Origin: an uncultured Pirellulaceae bacterium
Lineage (GTDB): Bacteria; Planctomycetota; Planctomycetia; Pirellulales; Pirellulaceae
Length of the DNA: 5,828 bases
Reading direction: 5' to 3'
NCBI GenBank assembly: GCA_934255105.1
Contig: CAKQNH010000353.1
Span: 1-5,828 of the forward strand
The position numbers and the translations under genes were made by a program. Position 1 is the first letter of the stretch. Each line of letters begins with the position of its first letter. The notes below the pieces were generated by a model. That model saw only the letters and a program-made list of their open reading frames with translations. It was not told the DNA's origin and did no database searches. This document shows, piece after piece, positions 1 to 5,810 of this stretch.

Positions 1-1194
1 CCTGGAGTGCCGCTGCAGTCGACGCTATATCAAATGTGCCAACAAGCGGCGCAGCGATTCTACGAGCAGCGTTTTAACGGCAGATTGAATATCGGCCTGA
101 CGATCGGTTTCGATCCGGCCATGCACGGCCACGGCAGTCGAGCTGATCTGGCGGGCATCGATGCGGCCGAGCGGGCGTTGGTGATCTCCGATGCGCGGCA
201 TTGTGGCTTCGCCTTTGATCCACTGAAGAGCCCCGACGAACTACGCGCGCTACTGCGGCATAATTTGCCGATCGGCAGTCGCGATTCAACGGTTCACTCC
301 GTGCGTGTGTTGTCGACTCTGCCTAGCGTCATCAGCGTGGCCGGCCCGCAACCGGTGAGTACTCAGGGAGTGCGTCCGCCCGCGGTAGCCGGGAAATTCT
401 ATCCCGCCGAGGATGCGGCCCGCCGCGCACTAGTCAGCGGATTGCTGGAGGAGAAACAGCCCAAGCAATACGCGCCACTGGCTGCTATGGTTCCACACGC
501 CGGCCTGAAATACAGCGGGGCCATTGCCAGCGGAGTGTGGCGCAGTATTGAAAAACTCGATGGCCGCACGCTGCTCATCGTTTCGCCCAAACACACCGCC
601 ACCGGCGTCAATTGGAGCGTCAGTCCGTTTACGGCTTGGCAACTCTCCGGCAAGGTCTCGTTTGAGTCCGATCACGAGCTAGCCGAGCAATTGGTCGCAA
701 GAGTCGACCCGCTGCAGTTCGATGCCGGCGCGCATCAGCAGGAGCACGGTATTGAAGTTCAATTGCCGCTGCTCGAGCGCTTGGCCCCCAATTCCAAAGT
801 CGTCGGGCTGGCCATCCATGGGGGCAGTTGGGAAGACATCGCGGCGGCAGCCAAACAACTGGCCGAATTTCTGCAAACATTGGCGCATCCGCCGCTGCTC
901 GTGATTTCCAGCGACATGAACCACTATGCGCCCGATCGCGAGAATCGACGACTCGATCGCTTGGCCCTGGATGCGTTGGCCAGTGGTGACCCACAGAGGT
1001 TGATCGAAGTGTGCCAGAAGCACGAGATCAGCATGTGCGGCTTGGTCCCCGCAGCCTTTGTGATGGAGACGCTGCGGCAAATGGGCCACACCTTGAAAGT
1101 CATCGAGGTCGACTATGCCACCAGCGGCGATGTGTCGGGTGACAAGTCGCAAGTGGTCGGCTACGCAGGCGCGCTGTTAGTAGACGCCGGGTAG
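1..1194 (+). CDS. amrB: AmmeMemoRadiSam system protein B (MEMO1 family), 5'-partial, with an N-terminal AMMECR1-like region
   Basis: The frame is open through base 1 and the only early start is a GTG at 7, so the gene very probably begins upstream of the window. Residues are numbered from that GTG. Residues 123-392 are a complete MEMO1/DUF52 domain: it opens with RPPAVAGKFYP, followed by PHAG (H164), SPKH (H196), EHGIEVQLPLL (H247), SSDMNHY (H306), MCGLVP (C344) and DYATSGD...GYAGALL. In human MEMO1 the iron ligands are two N-terminal histidines and one cysteine; H164, H196 and C344 are their likely equivalents. Residues 1-110 resemble the end of an AMMECR1 domain (an AAQRFYEQRF helix, a strand leading to DPAMHG, then DLAGIDAAERALVI); this is inference. 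Such A, B and radical SAM (rS) proteins are commonly encoded together or fused, so a radical SAM partner may lie upstream. The reaction of the system is not established. The TAG stop is also the first three bases of the repeat array that follows. Confidence 0.9.
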   Translation, partial: PGVPLQSTLYQMCQQAAQRFYEQRFNGRLNIGLTIGFDPAMHGHGSRADLAGIDAAERALVISDARHCGFAFDPLKSPDELRALLRHNLPIGSRDSTVHSVRVLSTLPSVISVAGPQPVSTQGVRPPAVAGKFYPAEDAARRALVSGLLEEKQPKQYAPLAAMVPHAGLKYSGAIASGVWRSIEKLDGRTLLIVSPKHTATGVNWSVSPFTAWQLSGKVSFESDHELAEQLVARVDPLQFDAGAHQQEHGIEVQLPLLERLAPNSKVVGLAIHGGSWEDIAAAAKQLAEFLQTLAHPPLLVISSDMNHYAPDRENRRLDRLALDALASGDPQRLIEVCQKHEISMCGLVPAAFVMETLRQMGHTLKVIEVDYATSGDVSGDKSQVVGYAGALLVDAG

Positions 1195-1268
1195 GCCGGA
1201 GAGCGGAACATATGTTTTAGCCCGGAGGGTAGGACATTTGTTTTAGCCCGGAGGGCGGGATATCTCTG
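1192..1268 (+). repeat. 26-bp tandem repeat, three units, overlapping the amrB stop codon
   Basis: Three units start with TAG at 1192, 1218 and 1244. Each has a TAG + CCCGGAGGG-type core, and the first two end in CATATGTTT or CATTTGTTT. The first unit is degenerate (TAGGCCGGAGAGC), the second ends its core in GGGT, and the third has the canonical core TAGCCCGGAGGGC before running into a stem-loop element. The cores lie at 1194-1204, 1220-1230 and 1246-1256, exactly 26 bp apart. The amrB stop codon is the TAG of unit one. Confidence 0.8.
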
Positions 1269-1289
1269 CCGGTGGCGTGAGCCACCGGA
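1244..1289 (+). repeat. 46-bp composite intergenic element, copy 1 (core plus GTGA-loop hairpin)
   Basis: The element consists of TAGCCCGGAGGGC, a short A/T-rich link (ATATCTCTG), then an 8-bp perfect stem CCGGTGGC (1269-1276) / GCCACCGG (1281-1288) around the tetraloop GTGA (1277-1280). As RNA the loop is GUGA, which fits the stable GNRA class. It matches the reverse complement of 1375-1420 at 41 of 46 positions by my count. Read from amrB, it is the first strong hairpin after the stop, so it could stabilise or terminate that mRNA. There is no T-run after it, so it is not a typical intrinsic terminator. Confidence 0.8.
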
Positions 1290-1305
1290 GCTCAGTCACT
1301 GATGG

Positions 1306-1359
1306 ATAAGCCCGGAGGGCGACACATAAACCGTTCTATGTGTCGCCCTCCGGGCTTAT
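1306..1359. terminator. Perfect 23-bp inverted repeat with 8-nt loop; candidate bidirectional terminator or REPIN-like hairpin
   Basis: The left arm 1306-1328 (ATAAGCCCGGAGGGCGACAC + ATA) is perfectly complementary to the right arm 1337-1359, with loop AACCGTTC (1329-1336). It sits between the 3' ends of amrB and acnA, where a shared bidirectional terminator would be expected. Neither side has a proper T-tract, so intrinsic termination is uncertain. Each arm is one copy of the GCCCGGAGGGC family, which makes the structure two head-to-head repeat units, like a REPIN. The pairing is seen directly; the function is inferred. Confidence 0.65.
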
Positions 1360-1374
1360 AGGTGTTGTCGCTAT

Positions 1375-1420
1375 TCCGGTGGCTCACGCCACCGGCAAAT
1401 ATATGTCGCCCTCCGGGCTT
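1375..1420 (-). repeat. 46-bp composite intergenic element, copy 2 (inverted)
   Basis: This is the reverse-strand copy of the element at 1244-1289. On the minus strand it reads AAGCCCGGAGGGCGACATAT, a short TTTG link, then the same 8-bp stem with loop GTGA. In plus coordinates the stem is 1376-1383 / 1388-1395 with TCAC at 1384-1387. The acnA transcript therefore meets it in the same sense as the amrB transcript meets copy 1. The stem and loop bases are identical in the two copies; the differences fall in the first base and the link. Confidence 0.8.
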
Positions 1421-1520
1421 GAGCCCCGCCCTCCGGGCTTGAGCCCCGCCCTCCGGGCTTGAGCCCCGCCCTCCGGGCTTGAGCCCCGCCCTCCGGGCTT
1501 CGGCTTCGCCCTATGGGCGG
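1407..1520 (-). repeat. 20-bp tandem array, four perfect units plus partial and degenerate flanking units
   Basis: The unit GAGCCCCGCCCTCCGGGCTT (plus strand) occurs four times without any difference at 1421-1440, 1441-1460, 1461-1480 and 1481-1500. A 14-bp partial unit (1407-1420) precedes it and a degenerate unit (1501-1520, core GCCCTATGGGC) follows. Cores start at 1408, 1428, 1448, 1468, 1488 and 1508, a strict 20-bp period. Each core GCCC-TCC-GGGC can form a 4-bp hairpin, and AGCCC/GGGCT gives an alternative 5-bp one. The array lies directly after the acnA stop, so it forms the first part of the acnA 3' UTR. Complete identity of the four units points to recent slippage or gene-conversion expansion. 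Confidence 0.9.
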
Positions 1521-1523
1521 CTG

Positions 1524-4244
1524 CTACGCTTGAGCCAGCTTGCGCAGCACGGTGGGTAGGATACCGCCGTTGTTGTAGTAGTCCAGCTCAACGGGCGTGT
1601 CGATGCGCACGGCCACGGTGAACTCGGTCACTTTACCCGCATCATCGGTAGCTCGCACGCGGATCGTACTGCGGGGTTGCAGCTCCTCTGAGTCGATGCC
1701 GATATCGAACGTCTCGAAGCCGGTCAATCCCAGCGACTGCCAACTCTCACCTGGCGAGAACTGCAGAGGTAGGATGCCCATGCCGACCAGATTGCTACGG
1801 TGGATGCGTTCGTAGCTCGAAACGATGACCGCGCGAACACCTAGTAGCAGCGTCCCCTTGGCCGCCCAGTCGCGACTGCTGCCGGATCCATACTCTTCAC
1901 CGGCTAGAATCACTAGCGGTGTTTGGCTGTCGATATACCGCATGGCTGCGTCATAGATCGGCAGTTGTTCACCGCTGGGGATATGCTGGGTGTAGCCACC
2001 TTCGACCCCTGGAACCATTTGGTTGTGGATGCGGATATTGGCAAATGTCCCGCGCACCATGACGCGGTCGTTGCCACGGCGAGAGCCATAGCTGTTGAAT
2101 TCACGCGCGCCAACGTTGTGGGCTAACAAGAATTCGCCGGCGGGGCTTTTTTGGGCGATGGCACCTGCGGGGGAGATGTGGTCGGTCGTGACTGAATCGC
2201 CCAGCACGGCCAGACATCGCGCGCCGCGAATGGCGGTTGGCGGGATGACCTCAGCCGTAATACCTTCCAGGAATGGCGGCCGCTGAATGTAGGTGCTCGC
2301 TTCATCCCAGGCGTAGCGATCGCCGGGGGTGATTTCTATCGCGTTCCACTTCTCGTTCGACGTGAAGGCGCCGGCATACTGCTTCTCAAACATCTCGGGC
2401 AGGACACAGGCCTCGACGGTGGCCTTGATCTCTTCAGCAGTGGGCCAAATATCGCGCAAGAAGACCGGTTGGCCTTGGGGATTGGTCCCCAGTGGGTCGG
2501 TTTCAAAGTCGATATTCATGTTGCCTGCTATCGCATAAGCCACCACCAGAGGTGGGCTGGCTAGGTAGTTGGCGCGCGTTAGTGGGTTGACGCGGCCTTC
2601 GAAATTGCGATTGCCGCTCAGCACAGCGGCGGCAACTAGATCGCCGCTAGCGATGGCTTTGGCCACGGGTTCTGGCAGTGGGCCACTGTTTCCGATGCAG
2701 GTCGTGCAGCCGTAGCCGACCGTGTTGAAGCCGAGCTTGGCCAGCGGTTCAGTCAATTCGGCGCGGTCGAAGTAGTCGGTCACCACGCGCGATCCGGGGG
2801 CTAGCGAAGTTTTCACATACGGCTTGGCCGTCAAGCCTTGTTCAACCGCTTTCTTGGCCAGCAGGCCGGCCCCGACCATGACGGAAGGGTTGGATGTGTT
2901 GGTGCAACTGGTGATGGCAGCGATGACTACCGAACCGTGACCAATGGAGGTCGAGCTGCCGTTGCTTTGCACGATGGCCGTGTTGTCCAGGGCTTCCGGT
3001 GGCAAGCCAAATCCGCGACTGGAAACGGGCGCCGTCAAGCTATCTGCAAAGGATTGCTTCATGTCTGACAGTGCCACTCGGTCTTGCGGACGCTTGGGGC
3101 CCGCCATCGACGGTACGACCGAGCCCAGATCGAACCGAAGTGTCTGGGAGTATTCCAGTGCTGGCGAATTGGCGTCGTGGAACAGGCCTTGGGCTTTCAT
3201 GTAAGCTTCCACCAGAGCTACCTGCTCAGCCGAGCGGCCGGTGCGTGAGAGATAGTGCAGCGTTTCGGCATCGATGGGGAAAAACCCCATCGTGGCACCG
3301 TACTCGGGCGCCATGTTGGCGATCGTGGCTCGATCGGCCAGCGACATATTAGCGATGCCCGCCCCGAAGAACTCAACGAACTTGCCGACCACGCCCGCTT
3401 TGCGGAGGATCTCGGTAACGCTCAGCACGAGGTCGGTAGCCGTTGCCCCGGCTGGCAGTTTACCGGTGATCTCGAAACCTACGACCTCGGGCATGAGCAT
3501 GTATAGTGGCTGTCCCAACATGCCAGCTTCGGCTTCGATACCCCCCACGCCCCAGCCCAAGACGCCCAAGCCGTTGATCATGGTGGTGTGGCTATCGGTC
3601 CCAACCAATGTATCCGGCAGGGCGACGGGGCCGATGTGGTCTTCACGCACAAAGACGCACTGGGCCAAATACTCCAAATTGACTTGATGCACGATGCCCG
3701 TATTGGGAGGCACGACTCGGAAGTTATCGAACGCCTGCTGTCCCCAGCGTAGGAATTCGTACCGCTCCTTGTTGCGTTCGAACTCGATTTCGACGTTGCG
3801 CGACAGCGCATCGAGCGTGCCGAACAAGTCGACTTGGACGGAGTGATCGATGACCAAGTCGACCGGGATGAGCGGGTTGATCTTCTTGGGATCTCCCCCA
3901 AGGGCCTGCATGCCGTCGCGCATAGCAGCCAAGTCGACGATGCAGGGCACACCGGTAAAGTCTTGCAGGACGACGCGGGCTGGCATGAAGGGGACTTCCA
4001 CCGGTGCCGGGGCCGCTGCATTCCACTTGGCCAAGGCACGCACATCCTCCTCGCGGACCACATACCCATCGCAGTTGCGCAGCACCGATTCCAATAGAAT
4101 TCGAATTGAGTAGGGAAGCTGTGAGATTTTCCCCAGGCCCTGTGCTTCGAGCTTTTTCAGGCTGTAGAAGCCGATCTCGCCGGTGGGCCCGATAAACGTG
4201 TCGCGAGCTTGGAAGGGGTCTTGCAAAAGCGCTTGCTGTGCCAT
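1524..4244 (-). CDS. acnA: Aconitate hydratase AcnA (aconitase, IRP1-type)
   Basis: This enzyme converts citrate to isocitrate through cis-aconitate in the TCA cycle, in the cytoplasm, using a [4Fe-4S] cluster. At 906 aa it has the usual AcnA/IRP1 length. The N-terminal catalytic domains (about residues 60-575) contain [30 protein letters not shown] sequence (D217, S218, H219), [10 protein letters not shown] (C447) and [13 protein letters not shown] (C513, C516). The 66- and 3-residue spacings match the cluster cysteines 437, 503 and 506 of IRP1. The C-terminal swivel domain (about 670-835) has [14 protein letters not shown] and [16 protein letters not shown] with catalytic-type S789, S790 and R791. 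The ATG at 4242-4244 gives the expected N-terminus; no clear Shine-Dalgarno precedes it. A near-consensus promoter lies about 95 bp upstream. The gene converges with amrB across the repeat region and diverges from the exported-protein gene. Some bacterial AcnA proteins bind RNA when the cluster is lost; nothing here tests that. No truncation or missing key residue is seen. Confidence 0.98.
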   Translation of the reverse strand: MAQQALLQDPFQARDTFIGPTGEIGFYSLKKLEAQGLGKISQLPYSIRILLESVLRNCDGYVVREEDVRALAKWNAAAPAPVEVPFMPARVVLQDFTGVPCIVDLAAMRDGMQALGGDPKKINPLIPVDLVIDHSVQVDLFGTLDALSRNVEIEFERNKERYEFLRWGQQAFDNFRVVPPNTGIVHQVNLEYLAQCVFVREDHIGPVALPDTLVGTDSHTTMINGLGVLGWGVGGIEAEAGMLGQPLYMLMPEVVGFEITGKLPAGATATDLVLSVTEILRKAGVVGKFVEFFGAGIANMSLADRATIANMAPEYGATMGFFPIDAETLHYLSRTGRSAEQVALVEAYMKAQGLFHDANSPALEYSQTLRFDLGSVVPSMAGPKRPQDRVALSDMKQSFADSLTAPVSSRGFGLPPEALDNTAIVQSNGSSTSIGHGSVVIAAITSCTNTSNPSVMVGAGLLAKKAVEQGLTAKPYVKTSLAPGSRVVTDYFDRAELTEPLAKLGFNTVGYGCTTCIGNSGPLPEPVAKAIASGDLVAAAVLSGNRNFEGRVNPLTRANYLASPPLVVAYAIAGNMNIDFETDPLGTNPQGQPVFLRDIWPTAEEIKATVEACVLPEMFEKQYAGAFTSNEKWNAIEITPGDRYAWDEASTYIQRPPFLEGITAEVIPPTAIRGARCLAVLGDSVTTDHISPAGAIAQKSPAGEFLLAHNVGAREFNSYGSRRGNDRVMVRGTFANIRIHNQMVPGVEGGYTQHIPSGEQLPIYDAAMRYIDSQTPLVILAGEEYGSGSSRDWAAKGTLLLGVRAVIVSSYERIHRSNLVGMGILPLQFSPGESWQSLGLTGFETFDIGIDSEELQPRSTIRVRATDDAGKVTEFTVAVRIDTPVELDYYNNGGILPTVLRKLAQA

Positions 4245-4338
4245 GGGGTTACTGATTTTCAGCGCGAGGAAGTGTCTGGAGAGTCGGCTTGGGCGGCGAA
4301 TTCTAACATTCAGCTTGGTGCCACAGCCTAAACGCAGG

Positions 4339-4367
4339 ATTATAGCAATAGTCGCAGAGCTTGTTAA
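4339..4367 (-). promoter_or_regulatory. acnA promoter, sigma70 type
   Basis: On the minus strand the -35 box TTAACA (plus 4362-4367) is separated by exactly 17 bp from the -10 box TATAAT (plus 4339-4344). This is five of six and six of six to consensus with the optimal spacer. Transcription should start near 4332, giving a leader of about 88 nt before the acnA ATG. No operator could be identified. Confidence 0.75.
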
Positions 4368-4488
4368 TGTAGGCTAAATCGGCCAACGCCCAGCGGAGAC
4401 TCAGGCGGGAGTCTGCGAGCCGAATGCTCCCGTTATCTCCGGCTGTCAAACTGGGAGGTTCTGGCGGGCTGTTCTGCATGATCCGAAA

Positions 4489-4508
4489 GCACTGGAAATT
4501 CCAGGTGC
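4489..4508. promoter_or_regulatory. Imperfect dyad, possible operator
   Basis: GCACTGGAAATTCCAGGTGC contains a perfect 13-bp palindrome CTGGAA-A-TTCCAG (4492-4504). The outer GCAC/GTGC pairs are offset by one extra G. It lies 67-86 bp upstream of the exported-protein start, where a regulator site is plausible. I do not recognise the regulator family, and a chance palindrome is possible. Confidence 0.3.
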
Positions 4509-4562
4509 AACGGTTCGATCAATTAACTCATCCCTATCAGTGCAACCGCCTTTCGTGGCAGC

Positions 4563-4566
4563 GGAG
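4563..4566 (+). promoter_or_regulatory. Ribosome binding site supporting the start at 4575
   Basis: GGAG within GCGGAG lies 8 bases before the ATG at 4575. It is the best Shine-Dalgarno match near any candidate start of this gene and agrees with the start that produces a signal peptide. Confidence 0.5.
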
Positions 4567-4574
4567 TTTATTCC

Positions 4575-5597
4575 ATGAGAGTACGTCATTTTTTTGCAGT
4601 CTGTTTGGCAAGCATGGTATGGAGCGGAAGTGCCAATCTATCGCTGCTGGCCTGCGAGCAATGTGAAAGTAGCCATGTTTGCAACGCGTGCTGTCAATCC
4701 GATGATCGCGGGTTGCTCGATCGAATCGATTCCGCCCTGCAGCGCCGCCAACCCAACCTGCAGCGAGTTTGCCTTCCGCAACTTCCATCGCTGCGGGGGA
4801 ATTGCGGCTGGGGCACTGCTGCGAGCTGTGGTTGCGAACTCAGTCGCGCGAGTTGCGGTTGCGAAATTGCGCCCGCCAATTGTGGCGCGGAGCTGTCGGT
4901 TCTAGATGGGCAGCCGGCCGAACAGTTGCAGTGGAGCTCCAAAGCTCTCTCTCAAGCGGACGTTCCGTCGCCTCAGATTGCCTCAGATGCCTTTCAGCCT
5001 CGACAAAAGCCGGTCCAGCATGCACCGGCGACTCCACAGGTAACGCCGCTGCCGCAGCACATCCCGGCTGAAATGATACCTGCGCCGGACAGCGAGAGCG
5101 ATCCGTTCCGCGATGATTCGGCTCGAGTCTTGCGTCGCGTGCCGGTTCAGTCGATCCAGCTCAGGCCGTCGGGGAGCGCCTATCGTCAAAGCTACGATCC
5201 TCAAGCTCGCCACGAATCGGCCCGCAAGTCGCTCAGCGATCACAGTCTGCCAGGTCAGCGGCCGGATCCGACCAGCTTGAGCCAGCATCCACGCACCAAG
5301 TTCGATACCCACGGATCGAGCCGCCAAGGCAGCTTTGCACCTGAGACTCAACCCAGCAGCCAGCGGCAATTGCCCGCTGTTGTGACCGCTTCGGGGCTGG
5401 CAACCAGCGGCTATGAACAGCAGGCGCTGCGCGTGTCGAGCCGACCGAAAAACGGCGAGGGTGGTTTGAGAGCTAGCGGTTTAAGAGGCAGTGGTTTAAG
5501 AGGCAGTGGTTTGGACGCAGGTGGAGTTGAAATCCGAGCGGAAGAGCGACAACCGGCGGTGGGCTTCAATCCTCTGCGAAGCAGTCGTAGTCAATAG
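4575..5597 (+). CDS. Exported cysteine-rich, proline/serine-rich protein of unknown function (possible lipoprotein)
   Basis: I do not recognise this 340-aa protein. The start at 4575 gives a classic export signal: basic MRVRH, then a hydrophobic stretch to about residue 26. LSLLAC ends at C27, an acceptable though not ideal lipobox, so either lipidation at C27 or signal peptidase I cleavage nearby is possible. Residues 27-103 hold twelve cysteines: CEQC (27, 30), CNACC (36, 39, 40), 66, 77, and the pairs in three 9-residue repeats ASCGCELSR, ASCGCEIAP and ANCGAELSV (residues 83-109). These suggest disulfides or metal binding outside the cytoplasm. Residues 110-290 are low-complexity, rich in Pro, Ser, Gln and Arg, with no cysteine and no clear domain. 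Residues 297-316 are four pentapeptides, GLRAS, GLRGS, GLRGS and GLDAG. The gene appears monocistronic and ends before a run of hairpins and an intrinsic terminator. Uneven low-complexity composition and lack of a known fold suggest a fast-evolving surface or periplasmic protein. Confidence 0.8.
   Translation: MRVRHFFAVCLASMVWSGSANLSLLACEQCESSHVCNACCQSDDRGLLDRIDSALQRRQPNLQRVCLPQLPSLRGNCGWGTAASCGCELSRASCGCEIAPANCGAELSVLDGQPAEQLQWSSKALSQADVPSPQIASDAFQPRQKPVQHAPATPQVTPLPQHIPAEMIPAPDSESDPFRDDSARVLRRVPVQSIQLRPSGSAYRQSYDPQARHESARKSLSDHSLPGQRPDPTSLSQHPRTKFDTHGSSRQGSFAPETQPSSQRQLPAVVTASGLATSGYEQQALRVSSRPKNGEGGLRASGLRGSGLRGSGLDAGGVEIRAEERQPAVGFNPLRSSRSQ
4821..4901 (+). repeat. 27-bp in-frame repeat encoding A(S/N)CG(C/A)E(L/I), three copies
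   Basis: Units at 4821-4847, 4848-4874 and 4875-4901 encode ASCGCELSR, ASCGCEIAP and ANCGAELSV. They share codons for the Cys-Gly core but have diverged at silent and flanking positions, so the duplication is older than the 15-bp repeat at the 3' end of the gene. Confidence 0.75.
5463..5522 (+). repeat. 15-bp in-frame tandem repeat encoding GLRGS, four units
   Basis: Units at 5463, 5478, 5493 and 5508 encode GLRAS, GLRGS, GLRGS and GLDAG. Units two and three are identical (GGTTTAAGAGGCAGT). The SGLRG register loosely recalls pentapeptide repeats (A-N/D-L-x-x), but four units are too few to form that fold. Confidence 0.8.
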
Positions 5598-5611
5598 CAA
5601 GCAAACGTTAA

Positions 5612-5644
5612 AGCTGGCAGGCTGCAATCCAACCTGCCACAGCT
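5612..5644 (+). other. Stem-loop just after the exported-protein stop
   Basis: GGCAGG (5616-5621) pairs with CCTGCC (5633-5638). The stem extends by AGCT (5612-5615) with AGCT (5641-5644) across a 2-nt bulge. No T-run follows, so it is a structured 3' UTR element rather than a terminator. Confidence 0.45.
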
Positions 5645-5665
5645 AGAAACTCGAATTTCTCCCGC

Positions 5666-5704
5666 GGCGCGAACGTGGGGTAAAGCCATGCCTGGTTTCG
5701 CGCC
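5666..5704 (+). other. Stem-loop with 8-bp stem and large loop
   Basis: GGCGCGAA (5666-5673) is perfectly complementary to TTCGCGCC (5697-5704) around a 23-nt loop. The loop contains a small CCA-TGCC-TGG hairpin (5686-5695). It ends one base before the terminator stem, so the two would stack in one RNA. Confidence 0.45.
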
Positions 5705-5705
5705 A

Positions 5706-5751
5706 AGACACCGAAGGGTCTTCTCCCGCTCCCTTCGGTGTCTATTCTTTT
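5706..5751 (+). terminator. Intrinsic (rho-independent) terminator of the exported-protein gene
   Basis: AGACACCGAAGGG (5706-5718) and CCCTTCGGTGTCT (5731-5743) form a perfect 13-bp stem with a 12-nt loop, followed by ATTCTTTT (5744-5751). Stem strength and the T-rich tail on the plus strand fit termination of the upstream gene about 110 bp after its stop. Confidence 0.85.
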
Positions 5752-5783
5752 GTAACCGTTCACGAGTTAGTGCATTTATTGAC

Positions 5784-5810
5784 CACGAAAAACACGAAGA
5801 ACACGAAAAT
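5784..5810 (+). repeat. 9-bp micro-repeat CACGAARAA, three units
   Basis: CACGAAAAA (5784-5792), CACGAAGAA (5793-5801) and CACGAAAAT (5802-5810) follow each other without gaps. The repeat may belong to the upstream region of a gene beyond the window end. No reading frame can be called in the remaining bases. Confidence 0.6.

Larger units (their letters stand above)
4245..4574. other. Divergent intergenic region between acnA and the exported-protein gene
   Basis: This 330-bp gap contains the acnA promoter (4339-4367), a small stem-loop with AGACTC (4397-4402) and GAGTCT (4409-4414) around a 6-nt loop, a 20-bp imperfect dyad at 4489-4508, and a weak ribosome binding site before 4575. I find no convincing -35/-10 pair for the plus-strand gene. 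The best is a poor TATCAG at 4535-4540. No gene is supported here. Confidence 0.6.

Noticed and set aside
679..1152. 157-aa minus-strand frame inside amrB
   Set aside because: It is antisense to the conserved MEMO domain, with no motif and no ribosome binding site of note.
1421..1500. CRISPR-like direct repeats
   Set aside because: The 20-bp units are directly abutting with no unique spacers, and no cas gene is present.
1192..1520. Insertion sequence or intact transposon
   Set aside because: There is no transposase frame and no clear target-site duplication. A non-autonomous REPIN/MITE remains possible and is listed as a finding instead.
3274..3687. 137-aa plus-strand frame inside acnA
   Set aside because: It is antisense to a highly conserved aconitase frame, has low-complexity composition and no recognisable motif. 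The same holds for the other plus-strand frames between 1597 and 4195.
4245..4338. Iron-responsive-element-like hairpin in the acnA leader
   Set aside because: No CAGUG-type loop on a bulged stem is visible in the minus-strand leader.
4424..4666. 80-aa plus-strand frame in the divergent intergenic region
   Set aside because: It overlaps the signal peptide of the 4575 gene in another frame and has no family resemblance; the 4575 start has a signal peptide and a GGAG.
4983..5369. 128-aa minus-strand frame opposite the exported-protein gene
   Set aside because: It is Arg/Ala/Leu-rich as expected for the complement of a GC-rich coding frame, with no motif. The plus frame has a convincing signal peptide and a terminator downstream.
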